DNA from: Halopseudomonas litoralis
Lineage (GTDB): Bacteria; Pseudomonadota; Gammaproteobacteria; Pseudomonadales; Pseudomonadaceae
Direction: 5' to 3'
Assembly (NCBI RefSeq): GCF_900105005.1
Contig: NZ_LT629748.1
Location: forward strand, 2,728,001-2,792,000
DNA length: 64,000 bases
Within the stretch, counting starts at the first letter, position 1, and every line of letters starts with the position of its first letter. The translations under genes and the position numbers were made by a program. This document shows, piece after piece, positions 38,183 through 46,996 of the stretch. Below the pieces are notes generated by a model, which made no database searches, was not told the origin of the DNA, and worked only from the letters and a program-made list of their open reading frames with translations.

Positions 38183-38201
38183 GATAATGATTTCAATTAA
38201 G
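38183..38201 (-). promoter_or_regulatory. Fur box upstream of fbpA
   Basis: GATAATGATTTCAATTAAG matches the 19-base Fur consensus (GATAATGATAATCATTATC) perfectly in the first nine bases and partly after that; overlapping hexamers GATAAT and ATGATT are visible. It is 36 bases upstream of the fbpA ATG, in promoter position. Iron-replete repression by Fur is the inference. Confidence 0.75.
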
Positions 38202-38250
38202 CAAATCCAGCGTGAGTCCGAAATAAAAGCACCGGCCCGTTCTGGGCGCC

Positions 38251-39504
38251 CTACGACCCGCTCATTTTCAGTTCAGGCGGCTGCGCCAAGGCGGGCAGGC
38301 TGCCCCCGAGTCCCATGGCGCGCCGGATAATGTCTGCCTTGAGCGCGCCCTGCCCGTTCAGCCACTGCATGCCGCTGTTGCGCAACCAGCGTACCGGCAA
38401 GGCTTCGGCGTGAAATAGTCGCTCGAAGCCTTCCATCGCTGCCATCATCGATAGATTGGCGCCCATGCGCCGGCGTTCGTAACGCTGCAGTACCGGCAGG
38501 CTCGCGATATCTTCACCGCGTCTCAGCGCCGCTCCCAGTACATCGGTCAGTTCGGCGACGTCGAGCAGGCCCAGATTCACCCCCTGCCCTGCCAAGGGAT
38601 GAATGCTGTGCGCCGCATCACCGATGAGCGCCAGCCCCGGCATCACGTAACGGCGGGCATGGCGCTGGCGCAGCGGAATACAGTGGCGCTGATCGGCCTG
38701 AATGATCTGTCCCAGCCGCCCTTCGAATGCACCTTCCAGCTCGCTGGAAAACGCCGCATCATCCAGCGTCATGATGCGCTCGGCTGCTTCCGGCAGCAGT
38801 GACCAGACTATGGAACAGTAATGACCGCCATCACGCTGCTTGAGCGGCAGAAAGGCCAGCGGACCGGTAGGCAGGAAACATTGCCAGGCGGTGTCGCTGT
38901 GATGCCGCTCGGTGCGGATAGTGGTCACCACTGCGTGGTGCAGATAATCCCATTCGCGCATGGCAAACCCGGCCAGCTCGCGTACGCGTGAACGCGCGCC
39001 ATCAGCCGCCACGATCAGCGGCGCCTGCAGCGCCTCGGCGTTTTCCAGCTCCAGCAGCCAACCGCCTTCCTCGCGCACCAGCTCAGTCACCCGCCGGCCG
39101 CCCAGTAGCGCCACGCCGGTACCGGTCAGGCTGTCCAGCAGCGCCTGCTGAATGCATCGATTCTCGATAATGTGGCCCAGCCGATTTTCGCCCAGTACCC
39201 CGGCATCAAAGCGGATCTCGCCGGTGCCTTCGCCATCCCATACACACATATGACGGTAGGGGCTGCGCCGCTCCGGTGCAATACGCTGCCAGGCACCGAG
39301 GTTGGCCAGAATATTTTCCGAAGCTGCGCTCAGCGCGCTTACCCTCGGATCATAACCAGACTCAGTGGTGCGCACCGGCAACGGCTGTCCCAGCGGCATG
39401 GCATCCAGCACCGCCACCCGCAGGGAGGTATCCGCCAGGGCCCGCGCCAGCGTCGCGCCAACCATGCCGGCACCCACGATAATCAGATCAAACTGCTGCG
39501 CCAT
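38251..39504 (-). CDS. ubiI: Ubiquinone biosynthesis FAD-dependent hydroxylase UbiI/VisC type
   Basis: This 417-residue flavin monooxygenase has the N-terminal Rossmann motif IVGAGMVGATLARAL, the mid-protein DG-type motif VAADGARSRVRELAG, and IGDAAHSIHPLAGQGVNLGLLD near residue 285, the UbiH/UbiI/UbiF signature. By position next to ubiH and pepP it is most likely UbiI (C5 hydroxylase). GGGAGG precedes the ATG. It forms an operon with ubiH, pepP and ygfB. Confidence 0.87.
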   Translation of the reverse strand: MAQQFDLIIVGAGMVGATLARALADTSLRVAVLDAMPLGQPLPVRTTESGYDPRVSALSAASENILANLGAWQRIAPERRSPYRHMCVWDGEGTGEIRFDAGVLGENRLGHIIENRCIQQALLDSLTGTGVALLGGRRVTELVREEGGWLLELENAEALQAPLIVAADGARSRVRELAGFAMREWDYLHHAVVTTIRTERHHSDTAWQCFLPTGPLAFLPLKQRDGGHYCSIVWSLLPEAAERIMTLDDAAFSSELEGAFEGRLGQIIQADQRHCIPLRQRHARRYVMPGLALIGDAAHSIHPLAGQGVNLGLLDVAELTDVLGAALRRGEDIASLPVLQRYERRRMGANLSMMAAMEGFERLFHAEALPVRWLRNSGMQWLNGQGALKADIIRRAMGLGGSLPALAQPPELKMSGS

Positions 39505-39527
39505 GACGCCTCCCGGAAAAGTATCGC

Positions 39528-40718
39528 TCAGCCGCGCAGGCCCATGCCCTGGCGGGCAAACAGGCCTTTGAGCGGCGGCAGAAGATCCAGCGCCAGCAGA
39601 CCGGCGTTACGGCCTGCCACCAGTGCGCGATTGCGGTTACTGAACAGCTGGGTCAGATAATGGCTGAAGGCAACCGTGGCCGCCTGATCAGCGTACTGAC
39701 CATCAAGGTACTTTTGCAGCACCGCCAGCGAGCCGGGGTCGCGCTGTTCGCGCTGAGCCTGCAGCAAAGTGTCGGCCAGCGCCATGGCGTCACGCAGCGA
39801 CAGGTTGAATCCCTGCCCGGCAATCGGATGCAGACTGTGCGCGGCGTTGCCCAGCACCACCAGATGCGAGCGCACCTGCTCTTCGGCCTCGATCAGGTTC
39901 AATGGATAGCTGGCACGCTCCCCCACCTTGGTCAGCGCGCCCATGCGAAAGCCGAACGCTGCCTGCAGACGTTGCAGGAACTCGGCATCCGGCAGGGCGG
40001 CGACAGCTTCGGCGACATCCACCGGCAGGCTCCAGACCAGCGCACTGCGCTGACCGGACAGCGGCAGCAATGCCAGTGGCCCGCTCTCGGTGAAGCGCTC
40101 GTAGGCCACTCCTGCGTGACCGTCCGCCGAGGTGATGTTGGCGATCACCGCCACCTGCTGGTAAGGATTGACCTTGCGGTGGATGCCCAGTTGATCAAGC
40201 AGCCCCGAGCGTCCACCGTCGGCGATGATCAGCAGATCGGAGGACAAGTGTTGCGGCCCATCCGGGGTCTGCAGATCCAACGCATAACCGCCCAGCTGAG
40301 GCCTGGCATGGGCAACCCGCGCCGGCGCCAGCCATTCAATCGCCTGATGATTGAGCGAGCCGAGCAATACTTCGCCCAGCCAGGCATTCTCGACGATATA
40401 GCCCAGCGCCGGCACAGCTTCATCGGCTGCATGCATGAGGGCCGAACCGGGATGCCCCTGATCGGATACATGAATCTGCCGGATCGGTTCGGCACGTCGT
40501 GCCAGATCAGTCCAGATGCCCAACCGCTCGAACAGCCGTCGACTGCCATGGGACAGCGCCGTGGATCGATTGTCGTAGCTTGGCTGCCAACCGCCCTTGA
40601 CCGGTGGCTGAGCCTCGATCAGGCGAATCTTCCAGCCGGCTTCCCAAGCACAGTCCTGCAGCCCCAGCGCGAGACTGGCGCCGACCATGCCGCCACCGAC
40701 GATATTCAGGCTAGTCAC
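39528..40718 (-). CDS. ubiH: 2-octaprenyl-6-methoxyphenyl hydroxylase
   Basis: This 396-residue FAD monooxygenase has VGGGMVGASLALGLQ at the N-terminus, IADGGRSGLLDQLG in the middle and LGNAAHSLHPIAGQGFNLSLRD near residue 285. The gene order pepP-ubiH-ubiI is that of E. coli, supporting UbiH (C1 hydroxylation of the ubiquinone ring). The GTG start overlaps the pepP stop (GTGA), so the genes are coupled. Confidence 0.92.
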   Translation of the reverse strand: MTSLNIVGGGMVGASLALGLQDCAWEAGWKIRLIEAQPPVKGGWQPSYDNRSTALSHGSRRLFERLGIWTDLARRAEPIRQIHVSDQGHPGSALMHAADEAVPALGYIVENAWLGEVLLGSLNHQAIEWLAPARVAHARPQLGGYALDLQTPDGPQHLSSDLLIIADGGRSGLLDQLGIHRKVNPYQQVAVIANITSADGHAGVAYERFTESGPLALLPLSGQRSALVWSLPVDVAEAVAALPDAEFLQRLQAAFGFRMGALTKVGERASYPLNLIEAEEQVRSHLVVLGNAAHSLHPIAGQGFNLSLRDAMALADTLLQAQREQRDPGSLAVLQKYLDGQYADQAATVAFSHYLTQLFSNRNRALVAGRNAGLLALDLLPPLKGLFARQGMGLRG

Positions 40719-42055
40719 GCAGGCACATCCGTTGCGGCACGGGCGCGCGCCATCAGCGACTCAATCTCATCCGCTTCGCGCGGTACATTGCCAGTCAATA
40801 CATCGTGACCTTCGCGGGTGATCACCACATCATCCTCGATACGGATACCGATACCGCGCCACTTGAGCGGTACATCCTCGTTGTCCGGGGCAATATAGAT
40901 CCCCGGCTCGACGGTCAGCACCATACCGGGCTCCAGCACACGCCATTCACCACCGACCCGGTATTCACCGACATCATGTACATCCATGCCCAGCCAATGA
41001 CCGGCTCGGTGCATATAGAAAGGTCGATAGGCACCGCTGACGATCAGCTCCTCCAGGTCGCCGCTGAGCAGGCCCAGTTCCAGCAGCCCGGCGGTAATCA
41101 CCCGCACGGTGGCATCATGTGCTTCGTTCCAGTCACGGCCAGGGCCGATTACCGCGAACGCGGCAGCCTGAGACTTGAGCACAATGTCATAGATGGCGCG
41201 CTGTTCAGGACTGAAGCGGCCGTTGGCGGGAAAGGTGCGGGTAATGTCACTGGCATAGCAGTCCAGTTCACAACCGGCATCGATCAGTACCAGATCACCG
41301 TCGCGGATCTGACTGGTGTTCTCGGTGTAATGCAGGATGCAGGCATTGCGGCCGGCGGCGACGATCGAGGCATAGGCCGGTGAGCGGCTGCCGTGGCGCA
41401 TAAAGGTATGCTGCAGCTCGGCCTCCAACTGGTATTCGTACATGCCCGGGCGGCACACCTGCATGGCGCGGATATGGGCCTCGGCAGAAATATCACCGGC
41501 GGCTTGCATGACGCGTATCTCCGCTGCGCTCTTGTACAGGCGCATGTCATGCAGCAGATAGTCCAGTGCGATGAATTCCTTCGGCGGCTCGGCGCCCAGT
41601 CGCGCCTTGCTGCGAATGGTGTTGACCCAGCCGGTCAGACGCATATCGAATTCCTGGTTCACGCCCACGGCGTAATACACCCGCTCGCGGCCTTCGATCA
41701 GCCCCGGGAGAATGTCATCGATATCGCTGACGGGAAAGGCGTCGTCTGCGCCATAGGTCGCGACAGCGCCTTCCTGGCCGGCACGATAGCCGTCCCAGAG
41801 CTCCCGCTCCTTGTCCTTTTCCCGGCAGAACAGCACATACTCACCATGCTCACGGCCCGGTATCAGCACCGCCACCGCTTCCGGCTCGGGAAAGCCGGTC
41901 AGATACTGGAAGTCGCTGTCCTGGCGATACAGATGCTCGACGTCCCGATTGCGGAGGTAGACCAGGGCAGCCGGCAGAATGGCGATGCTGCCGGGTTCCA
42001 TCTGCGCCATCAGCGCCTTGCGACGACGGGCGTACTCCTGCTTGCTAATGTGCAT
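40715..42055 (-). CDS. pepP: Xaa-Pro aminopeptidase P
   Basis: This 446-residue enzyme removes N-terminal residues next to proline. The N-terminal domain (about 1-170) is followed by a pita-bread catalytic domain with metal ligands visible in DAGCELDCYASDITRTFP, the His of HWLGMDVHDVG, LTVEPGIY and GIGIRIEDDVV. Length and order match E. coli PepP. The stop overlaps ubiH, and ygfB ends nine bases upstream of its start. Confidence 0.95.
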   Translation of the reverse strand: MHISKQEYARRRKALMAQMEPGSIAILPAALVYLRNRDVEHLYRQDSDFQYLTGFPEPEAVAVLIPGREHGEYVLFCREKDKERELWDGYRAGQEGAVATYGADDAFPVSDIDDILPGLIEGRERVYYAVGVNQEFDMRLTGWVNTIRSKARLGAEPPKEFIALDYLLHDMRLYKSAAEIRVMQAAGDISAEAHIRAMQVCRPGMYEYQLEAELQHTFMRHGSRSPAYASIVAAGRNACILHYTENTSQIRDGDLVLIDAGCELDCYASDITRTFPANGRFSPEQRAIYDIVLKSQAAAFAVIGPGRDWNEAHDATVRVITAGLLELGLLSGDLEELIVSGAYRPFYMHRAGHWLGMDVHDVGEYRVGGEWRVLEPGMVLTVEPGIYIAPDNEDVPLKWRGIGIRIEDDVVITREGHDVLTGNVPREADEIESLMARARAATDVPA

Positions 42056-42064
42056 GGTCTATTC

Positions 42065-42637
42065 TCAGTGCAGTGAAGCGGGCGGTTGGTCCTGCGGCTT
42101 GTCGGCCGGCTGGCATTCGCTGAACAACAATAATACGGCCATCCGCACATATTCCATGACTTCCATGAAATCGGCCTCATTGGCTTCGGACTCTTCCAGG
42201 TCGGCCTGGACCTGAGCGATGGCGGCAAAGTCAGCCAGTACGCTGGTAGCCTCTTCACTCAACTCACCTTCGCGCCCAACCAGACCGAAGCCGCCGAGAA
42301 AGCCTTCACACCATTGCCCCAGCGCCAGGGTCCGACGATCAATGGTCGAGTCATCATCAGGCAGCAGCAACGTCAGGTCAAAGCCACTGCCGGCCAGCTG
42401 CGCCAGACTGGCATCGTGCAGCTGGATCAACAGCACCTTGTCCGCTTCGGACAGCTGACCGCGACCATCGATGACCTCACGGGCCGCATCCAGCCAGGCG
42501 GTATGGTCCAAACGACTGCCGGCAGAGAGCCGACCGACCAGGTGGCCGTGCAATTCAGCGGGGAAACCGGCCGCACCCTGTTCAGTGAACATCTGGTCGA
42601 CGCGGTCGTAATCAAAAGTGGCAGACATCAGAGCCAT
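42065..42637 (-). CDS. ygfB: UPF0149 family protein YgfB
   Basis: The acidic helical protein has about 190 residues. GQWCEGFLGGFGL and the end region MEVMEYVRMAVLLLFSE are the UPF0149 signature. It is first gene of ygfB-pepP-ubiH-ubiI. In P. aeruginosa YgfB has been linked, as I recall, to control of an amidase gene and beta-lactam tolerance. The start is uncertain: ATG at 42637 or three codons later at 42628. Divergent from the coiled-coil/zapA genes. Confidence 0.88.
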   Translation of the reverse strand: MALMSATFDYDRVDQMFTEQGAAGFPAELHGHLVGRLSAGSRLDHTAWLDAAREVIDGRGQLSEADKVLLIQLHDASLAQLAGSGFDLTLLLPDDDSTIDRRTLALGQWCEGFLGGFGLVGREGELSEEATSVLADFAAIAQVQADLEESEANEADFMEVMEYVRMAVLLLFSECQPADKPQDQPPASLH

Positions 42638-42858
42638 AGTTTTCTGGTCTCTCGGGGCATGGATAGATGATGCTGGGACTGTATCCCAGGCAGCTGCCAT
42701 ATCCTACAGACCTGACAGCCTCGGGAACAACCTGGCTTGCGCTCTGCGTCCCGTCGCCGCAGTTGCCAACCGGGTTCGCACAATCGTTCATCAGGGTTTG
42801 ACCACCCTCCCGGTCAGCTCTATAGTTCCCCGACAGCGGGATGACAGAATGACGCCAA

Positions 42859-43068
42859 ATGGACGAACCCGACATCAACAACCTGATTGACAAAATAGAC
42901 CAGCTGATCGGCATCTGCGATCGACTGCAACAACAGAACCACCAGCTCCTGGCCCAGGAACGTTCCTGGCGTGAAGAACGATTGCAGCTGATCGAGAAGA
43001 ACGATTTGGCCCGTCAGAAGGTCGAAGCCATGATATTGCGTCTGAAATCCCTGGAGCACGATTCATGA
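42859..43068 (+). CDS. Small coiled-coil protein upstream of zapA (TIGR02449 type)
   Basis: The 69-residue protein is almost wholly a coiled coil (LIDKIDQLIGICDRLQQQNH and the heptads after it). Proteins of this type (TIGR02449) lie just before zapA in many gammaproteobacteria and look ZapB-like. Its stop overlaps the zapA start by four bases (ATGA). A role in division with ZapA is inferred from context only. A similar coiled-coil/zapA pair occurs again at 60268-60767. Confidence 0.85.
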   Translation: MDEPDINNLIDKIDQLIGICDRLQQQNHQLLAQERSWREERLQLIEKNDLARQKVEAMILRLKSLEHDS

Positions 43069-43367
43069 GCCAACCTCTGACAGTCACCCTGCGCATCCTC
43101 GACAAGGAATACCAGGTCGCCTGCCCCCCTGAAGAACGTTACAACCTGGAAGAAGCTGCCCGGCATCTGGACAACACCATGCGCGACATCCGCAATCGCG
43201 GCAAGGTCGTTGGTGTGGAGCGAATCGCGGTCATGGCAGCACTCAACATCAGCCATGAAATGCTCACCGGCAATATACAGAAAGCGCGGCTGATGAGTGA
43301 TCAACAACAGCAGATCACCGAACTGGCCAGCCGTCTCGATCAGGCGTTGACCCGCCACCAGGAATAG
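43065..43367 (+). CDS. zapA: Cell division protein ZapA
   Basis: The product has 100 residues: an N-terminal globular domain (VTLRILDKEYQVACPPEERY) followed by a coiled coil (about 70-100). VERIAVMAALNISHEML is the family hallmark. ZapA crosslinks FtsZ filaments at the division site. The gene lies directly upstream of 6S RNA and ygfA, the standard gammaproteobacterial order, which makes this the canonical zapA of the genome. Confidence 0.94.
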   Translation: MSQPLTVTLRILDKEYQVACPPEERYNLEEAARHLDNTMRDIRNRGKVVGVERIAVMAALNISHEMLTGNIQKARLMSDQQQQITELASRLDQALTRHQE

Positions 43368-43397
43368 CCGAGGTCTGGAGTTGCAGTGAATTTTCTG

Positions 43398-43403
43398 TAT
43401 ACT
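43398..43403 (+). promoter_or_regulatory. -10 box of 6S RNA promoter
   Basis: TATACT lies seven bases before the expected 6S RNA start, downstream of the zapA stop. The upstream TTGCAG (43381-43386) is too close (11 bases) to be its -35; CTGGAG at 43375-43380 has a 17-base spacer but is poor. Confidence 0.45.
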
Positions 43404-43409
43404 CGGTCA

Positions 43410-43588
43410 CATCCCTGGGGTGTTTGCCAGTCGGTGATGTCCCTGAGCCGATACTCCTGTAGAAGGGGGGCAGGCGCCATCGTCAGTGTGCATGTCCGCA
43501 TGTCGGAAAGCCTAAAACGATGCAATGTCCTCCGCCTTGAACTTTCGGGTTCAAGGGCTAACCCGACAGCGGCATCCCGGGGACCCCT
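43410..43588 (+). ncRNA. ssrS: 6S RNA
   Basis: The interval between zapA and ygfA has the location, size (about 180 bases) and features of Pseudomonas 6S RNA. The terminal closing stem pairs TCCC-T-GGGGTG (43412-43422) with CATCCCGGGG (43573-43582), and characteristic segments TTTGCCAGTCGGTGATGTCC and the 3' TTCGGGTTCAAGGGCTAACC are present. 6S RNA mimics an open promoter and holds the sigma-70 RNA polymerase holoenzyme in stationary phase. Exact ends are estimated. Confidence 0.88.
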
Positions 43589-43591
43589 TTC

Positions 43592-44188
43592 ATGAATGGC
43601 AGCCACCGCTCCGCACTGCGCCGTCAGCTGCGCACAGCACGTCGCGCGCTCAGCCCTCAGCAGCAACATAAGGCCAGCCAGCAGCTATGGCGTCAGCTGG
43701 CGCAGCATCCCCTGTTCCGCCGCAGCCGGCATATCGCTTTCTATCTGGCCAACGATGGTGAAATAGATCCTGCGATTCTGATGGAACACGCCCGCCGCCT
43801 GGGCAAGCAATGCTATCTGCCGGTCATTACCGGCTGGCCAGCCAACCGCATGCATTTCCAGCGGCTGACTGCGCAGCAGCAATGGATAACCAACCGCTTC
43901 GGCATCCGCGAACCCCTGGTCGATCCAAGATTGCAGACCAGGCCCTGGCGCCTCGACCTGGTGCTGATGCCACTGGTTGGCTTTGACGAATTCGGCAACC
44001 GACTCGGCATGGGCGGCGGCTTTTATGACCGCACCTTCGCCTTTCGTCGACTGCGCAAGCACTGGACCGGGCCACAGCTGCTGGGCCTGGCCCATCACTG
44101 CCAGAAAGTCGCACAATTGCCCGCTGCCGCCTGGGACATTCCCCTGGACGGTATCGTCAGCGATCAGCAGATCATTCTGGTGAAATAG
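43592..44188 (+). CDS. ygfA: 5-formyltetrahydrofolate cyclo-ligase
   Basis: The product has 198 residues. It starts MNGSHRSALRRQLRTARRAL and has the family motif in LVLMPLVGFDEFGNRLGMGG with GGGFYDRTF following. It converts 5-formyl-THF to methenyl-THF. The ATG is two bases after the 6S RNA region, so it is probably made from the same transcript, as in E. coli ssrS-ygfA. Its last 17 bases overlap the convergent 44-codon gene. Confidence 0.93.
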   Translation: MNGSHRSALRRQLRTARRALSPQQQHKASQQLWRQLAQHPLFRRSRHIAFYLANDGEIDPAILMEHARRLGKQCYLPVITGWPANRMHFQRLTAQQQWITNRFGIREPLVDPRLQTRPWRLDLVLMPLVGFDEFGNRLGMGGGFYDRTFAFRRLRKHWTGPQLLGLAHHCQKVAQLPAAAWDIPLDGIVSDQQIILVK

Positions 44189-44306
44189 ATTCAGCTTCAA
44201 CAGCAGCTGCGGGACGGTCGAAGTAACTCTGGGTATATCCCGTGGTTACCACGCCCAGGGTGAACACAAGCACTAATATCCACATCAAATCCGGCTTACG
44301 GCGCAT
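44172..44306 (-). CDS. 44-residue single-pass membrane protein
   Basis: A minus-strand frame of 44 codons begins MRRKPDLMWILVLVFTLGVV, giving a positive N-terminus and one membrane helix (about residues 8-24), then TTGYTQSYFDRP and an acidic tail ending SISPE. GGAGGGCAGGTA precedes the ATG. A good sigma-70 promoter lies about 100 bases upstream (44413-44441). I recall similar short proteins in other Pseudomonas, with no known function. The 3' end overlaps that of ygfA. Confidence 0.75.
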   Translation of the reverse strand: MRRKPDLMWILVLVFTLGVVTTGYTQSYFDRPAAAVEAESISPE

Positions 44307-44412
44307 TACCTGCCCTCCAATACTGGCCAACTATCTTTGTCTGGTCCATCAGAACGCTCGCGTGAGCGCACACATCGTTTTGAGACAATACTTCCGACGT
44401 ATCGAGCGACAC

Positions 44413-44441
44413 CGTATAACCCATAAATGCATTGACGTCAA
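44413..44441 (-). promoter_or_regulatory. Sigma-70 promoter of the 44-codon gene
   Basis: On the minus strand TTGACG (44441-44436), a 17-base spacer and TATACG (44418-44413) form a near-consensus promoter. Transcription would start near 44406, leaving an untranslated leader of about 100 bases before the ATG at 44306. Confidence 0.65.
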
Positions 44442-44480
44442 CTTTCTGTTGCTCTGGGCGCGCCAGTCCGGCGCGCCGAG

Positions 44481-46001
44481 TCAGCCGAGGTACAACCGAT
44501 AGGCCGGATTGTCAGTTTCATCCCAGAAGGGATAACCGATTTCCTTCAGCGCAGCCGGCACCTTGGCCCGCTCTGCCTCGGGCACCTGCAGTCCGACCAC
44601 CACCCGGCCGTAGTCGGCGCCGTGGTTGCGATAGTGGAACATGGAGATGTTCCAGCGCCCGCCCAACTTGTTGAGGAAGTTGAACAACGCACCAGGGCGC
44701 TCCGGGAATTCGAAGCGATAGACCACCTCATCCTGCACCTGCACCGAATGCCCACCGACCATATGCCGGATGTGCAGCTTGGCCAGCTCGTTATCGGTCA
44801 GATCCAGAACCGGGAAGTCCTTGGCAATCAAGCTCTCCACCAGCGCTTCGCGGGGATCGTTTTCCGGATGAGCCTGCACCCCGACAAAGATATGGGCTTC
44901 CTGCTGGTCGTGATAACGGTAGTTGAACTCGGTGATGGCCCGCTTGCCGATAGCCTGGCAGAATGCCTTGAAGCTGCCGGGGCGCTCTGGAATGGTCACC
45001 GCCAGCAGGGCTTCGCGCTGCTCGCCGATCTCGGCCCGCTCGGCGACATGGCGCAGACGGTCGAAATTGATGTTGGCGCCCGAATCGATGGCCACCATCA
45101 CCTTGCCGGTGCAGCCTTCGCGTTCGACGTATTTCTTGATCCCGGCCACGCCAAGACACCCGGCCGGCTCACAGATCGAGCGGGTGTCGTCATAGATGTC
45201 CTTGATCGCTGCGCACATTTCGTCGGAGGATACCGTGATCACCTCATCGACATAATGCTTGCAGATATCAAAGGTAAACTTACCGATCTGCGCTACCGCG
45301 ACCCCATCGGCAAACTGACCCACCTGCCCCAGAGTCACTCGCTTGCCTTTCTCCAGCGCGGTCTGCAGACAATTGGAGTCGCGTGGTTCGACACCGATCA
45401 CCTTGATCTCGGGGCGCAGATATTTCACATAGGCTGCAATGCCGGCGATCAGGCCACCACCTCCAACCGGGACAAAAATGGCGTCCAGATGTCCCTGATG
45501 CTGGCGCAGGATTTCCATCGCCACAGTACCCTGACCGGCGATTGTGTCGGGGTCGTCATAGGGGTGAATGAATACCAGACCTTTCTCTTCAACCTGTTTC
45601 TGCGCATAGGCCAGCGCCTCGTCGAACGCATCGCCATGCAAAACCACCTTGCCACCCCGTGCTCTGACCGCCTTGACCTTGATCTCCGGCGTGGTCTTCG
45701 GCATCACGATGGTCGCCTTCACCCCCAGATACCTGGCCGCAAACGCCAGCCCCTGAGCATGATTGCCCGCCGACGCCGCCACCACACCGCAGGCGCGCTG
45801 CTCGTCGGTCAGCTGCATCAACTTGTTGTAGGCACCGCGAATCTTGAACGAAAACACCGGCTGCAGATCTTCGCGCTTGAGCAGAACGGTGTTGCCGAGT
45901 CGCTCGGAGAGGAAAGGCGCGCGATGAATGGGGGTTTCGACAGCCACATCATATACAGGGGAGCAGAGAATCTTCTTTACGTAACTTTCCAGAGTAGGCA
46001 T
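44481..46001 (-). CDS. ilvA: Threonine ammonia-lyase, biosynthetic
   Basis: This 506-residue enzyme converts threonine to 2-oxobutanoate for isoleucine. The PLP lysine is K53 in SFKIRGAYNK and the glycine loop is VPVGGGGLIAGIA; SAGNHAQGLAFAA is also present. The C-terminal third holds two ACT-like regulatory domains (about 330-415 and 425-506), as in isoleucine-inhibited IlvA. Length fits the long biosynthetic form, not the short catabolic TdcB. Divergent from rpiA. Confidence 0.95.
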   Translation of the reverse strand: MPTLESYVKKILCSPVYDVAVETPIHRAPFLSERLGNTVLLKREDLQPVFSFKIRGAYNKLMQLTDEQRACGVVAASAGNHAQGLAFAARYLGVKATIVMPKTTPEIKVKAVRARGGKVVLHGDAFDEALAYAQKQVEEKGLVFIHPYDDPDTIAGQGTVAMEILRQHQGHLDAIFVPVGGGGLIAGIAAYVKYLRPEIKVIGVEPRDSNCLQTALEKGKRVTLGQVGQFADGVAVAQIGKFTFDICKHYVDEVITVSSDEMCAAIKDIYDDTRSICEPAGCLGVAGIKKYVEREGCTGKVMVAIDSGANINFDRLRHVAERAEIGEQREALLAVTIPERPGSFKAFCQAIGKRAITEFNYRYHDQQEAHIFVGVQAHPENDPREALVESLIAKDFPVLDLTDNELAKLHIRHMVGGHSVQVQDEVVYRFEFPERPGALFNFLNKLGGRWNISMFHYRNHGADYGRVVVGLQVPEAERAKVPAALKEIGYPFWDETDNPAYRLYLG

Positions 46002-46087
46002 CAGGGTTTCGGCTTGGTGAGGTAAAAGTAAAGCGCCAGTCTAACGAATCGGCCCCGATCCGACTACACGCTGTCCGGGTGGGGTCG

Positions 46088-46093
46088 TATAAT
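46088..46093 (+). promoter_or_regulatory. -10 box upstream of rpiA
   Basis: A perfect TATAAT lies 34 bases before the rpiA ATG. No good -35 box is seen at 16-18 bases upstream (TACACG region), so an activator or extended contacts may be needed. Confidence 0.4.
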
Positions 46094-46127
46094 TATCGCT
46101 TTATTCAAATGCACAGAGGTGACCGGC

Positions 46128-46808
46128 ATGACCCAGGATGAACTCAAGCAGGCCGTTGGGCAGGCAGCGGTGGAAATTCTGCTGCCCAATCTGGAAGACA
46201 AGAGCGTCATCGGGGTCGGCACTGGCTCGACCGCCAACCACTTCATCGATGCCCTGGCCCGGCACAAGGGCTTCTTCGATGGTGCCGTGGCCAGTTCGCA
46301 GGCCACCGCCGAGCGTCTGAAGCAGCATGGCATCCCCGTCTACGATCTGAACAGCGTGGCCAGCCTGGACTATTACGTGGATGGTGCTGACGAGGCCAAC
46401 CGGCATCTGGAACTGATCAAGGGGGGCGGCGCAGCGCTGACCCGTGAGAAGATCGTTGCTGCCGTAGCCCGGACCTTCATCTGCATCGCCGACGAAAGCA
46501 AGTTGGTCGGTACCCTCGGCGAGTTTCCGCTACCGGTGGAAGTCATCCCCATGGCCCGCAGCCATGTCGCCCGGGAAATCGTCAAACTCGGCGGCGATCC
46601 GGCCTACCGCGAAGGCGTGGTGACCGATAACGGCAACGTCATTCTCGATGTCCACAACATGCAGATCCACGACCCCCGCGGGTTGGAAGAAAAGCTCAAT
46701 GCGATTGTCGGCGTGGTCTGCAATGGTCTGTTTGCGGCAAGGCCCGCGGATATCCTGTTGCTCGGCACGGCAACCGGCGTGCAGCGTATGGAGCGATCTG
46801 CCAACTGA
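46128..46808 (+). CDS. rpiA: Ribose-5-phosphate isomerase A
   Basis: This 226-residue enzyme of the pentose phosphate pathway has [16 protein letters not shown], then [20 protein letters not shown] with the catalytic Asp-Asp/Glu and Lys region, and REKIVA. Length is that of RpiA. AGAGGTG lies six bases before the ATG at 46128; a GTG three codons upstream overlaps the ribosome binding site. The rpiA/ilvA divergent pair is conserved in Pseudomonas. Confidence 0.95.
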   Translation: MTQDELKQAVGQAAVEILLPNLEDKSVIGVGTGSTANHFIDALARHKGFFDGAVASSQATAERLKQHGIPVYDLNSVASLDYYVDGADEANRHLELIKGGGAALTREKIVAAVARTFICIADESKLVGTLGEFPLPVEVIPMARSHVAREIVKLGGDPAYREGVVTDNGNVILDVHNMQIHDPRGLEEKLNAIVGVVCNGLFAARPADILLLGTATGVQRMERSAN

Positions 46809-46996
46809 CTCTCGGCGAGCAGCATCACAGATTCGGCTTCTGTGGCTCCCAGCTCCACGTGGTAGCTCGCGCTCTGGATGCTCCAGCGTTCGCACTGGCA
46901 CCTGCACGGCGGCGGGATGAGACGCAGAGCGTCCCGGCAGGCGTTCCCACGCTGGAGCGTGAATCAGCGTCTCATGCGTGCCACGTATTGCACCGG
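46809..46996. repeat. Degenerate intergenic repeat with CGTTCCCACGCTGGAGCGT
   Basis: The convergent gap between rpiA and phoQ holds sequence like the common Pseudomonas intergenic repeat (AGAGCGTCCCGG, CGTTCCCACGCTGGAGCGTG). The arms ATGAGACGC (46917-46925) and GCGTCTCAT (46967-46975) pair perfectly around it. A second fragment GATGCTCCAGCGTTCGCAC lies at about 46878-46896. No gene is called here. Confidence 0.55.

Noticed and set aside
44622..46025. 467-codon plus-strand frame opposite ilvA
   Set aside because: Antisense shadow; ilvA has its PLP lysine and regulatory domains in the other strand.
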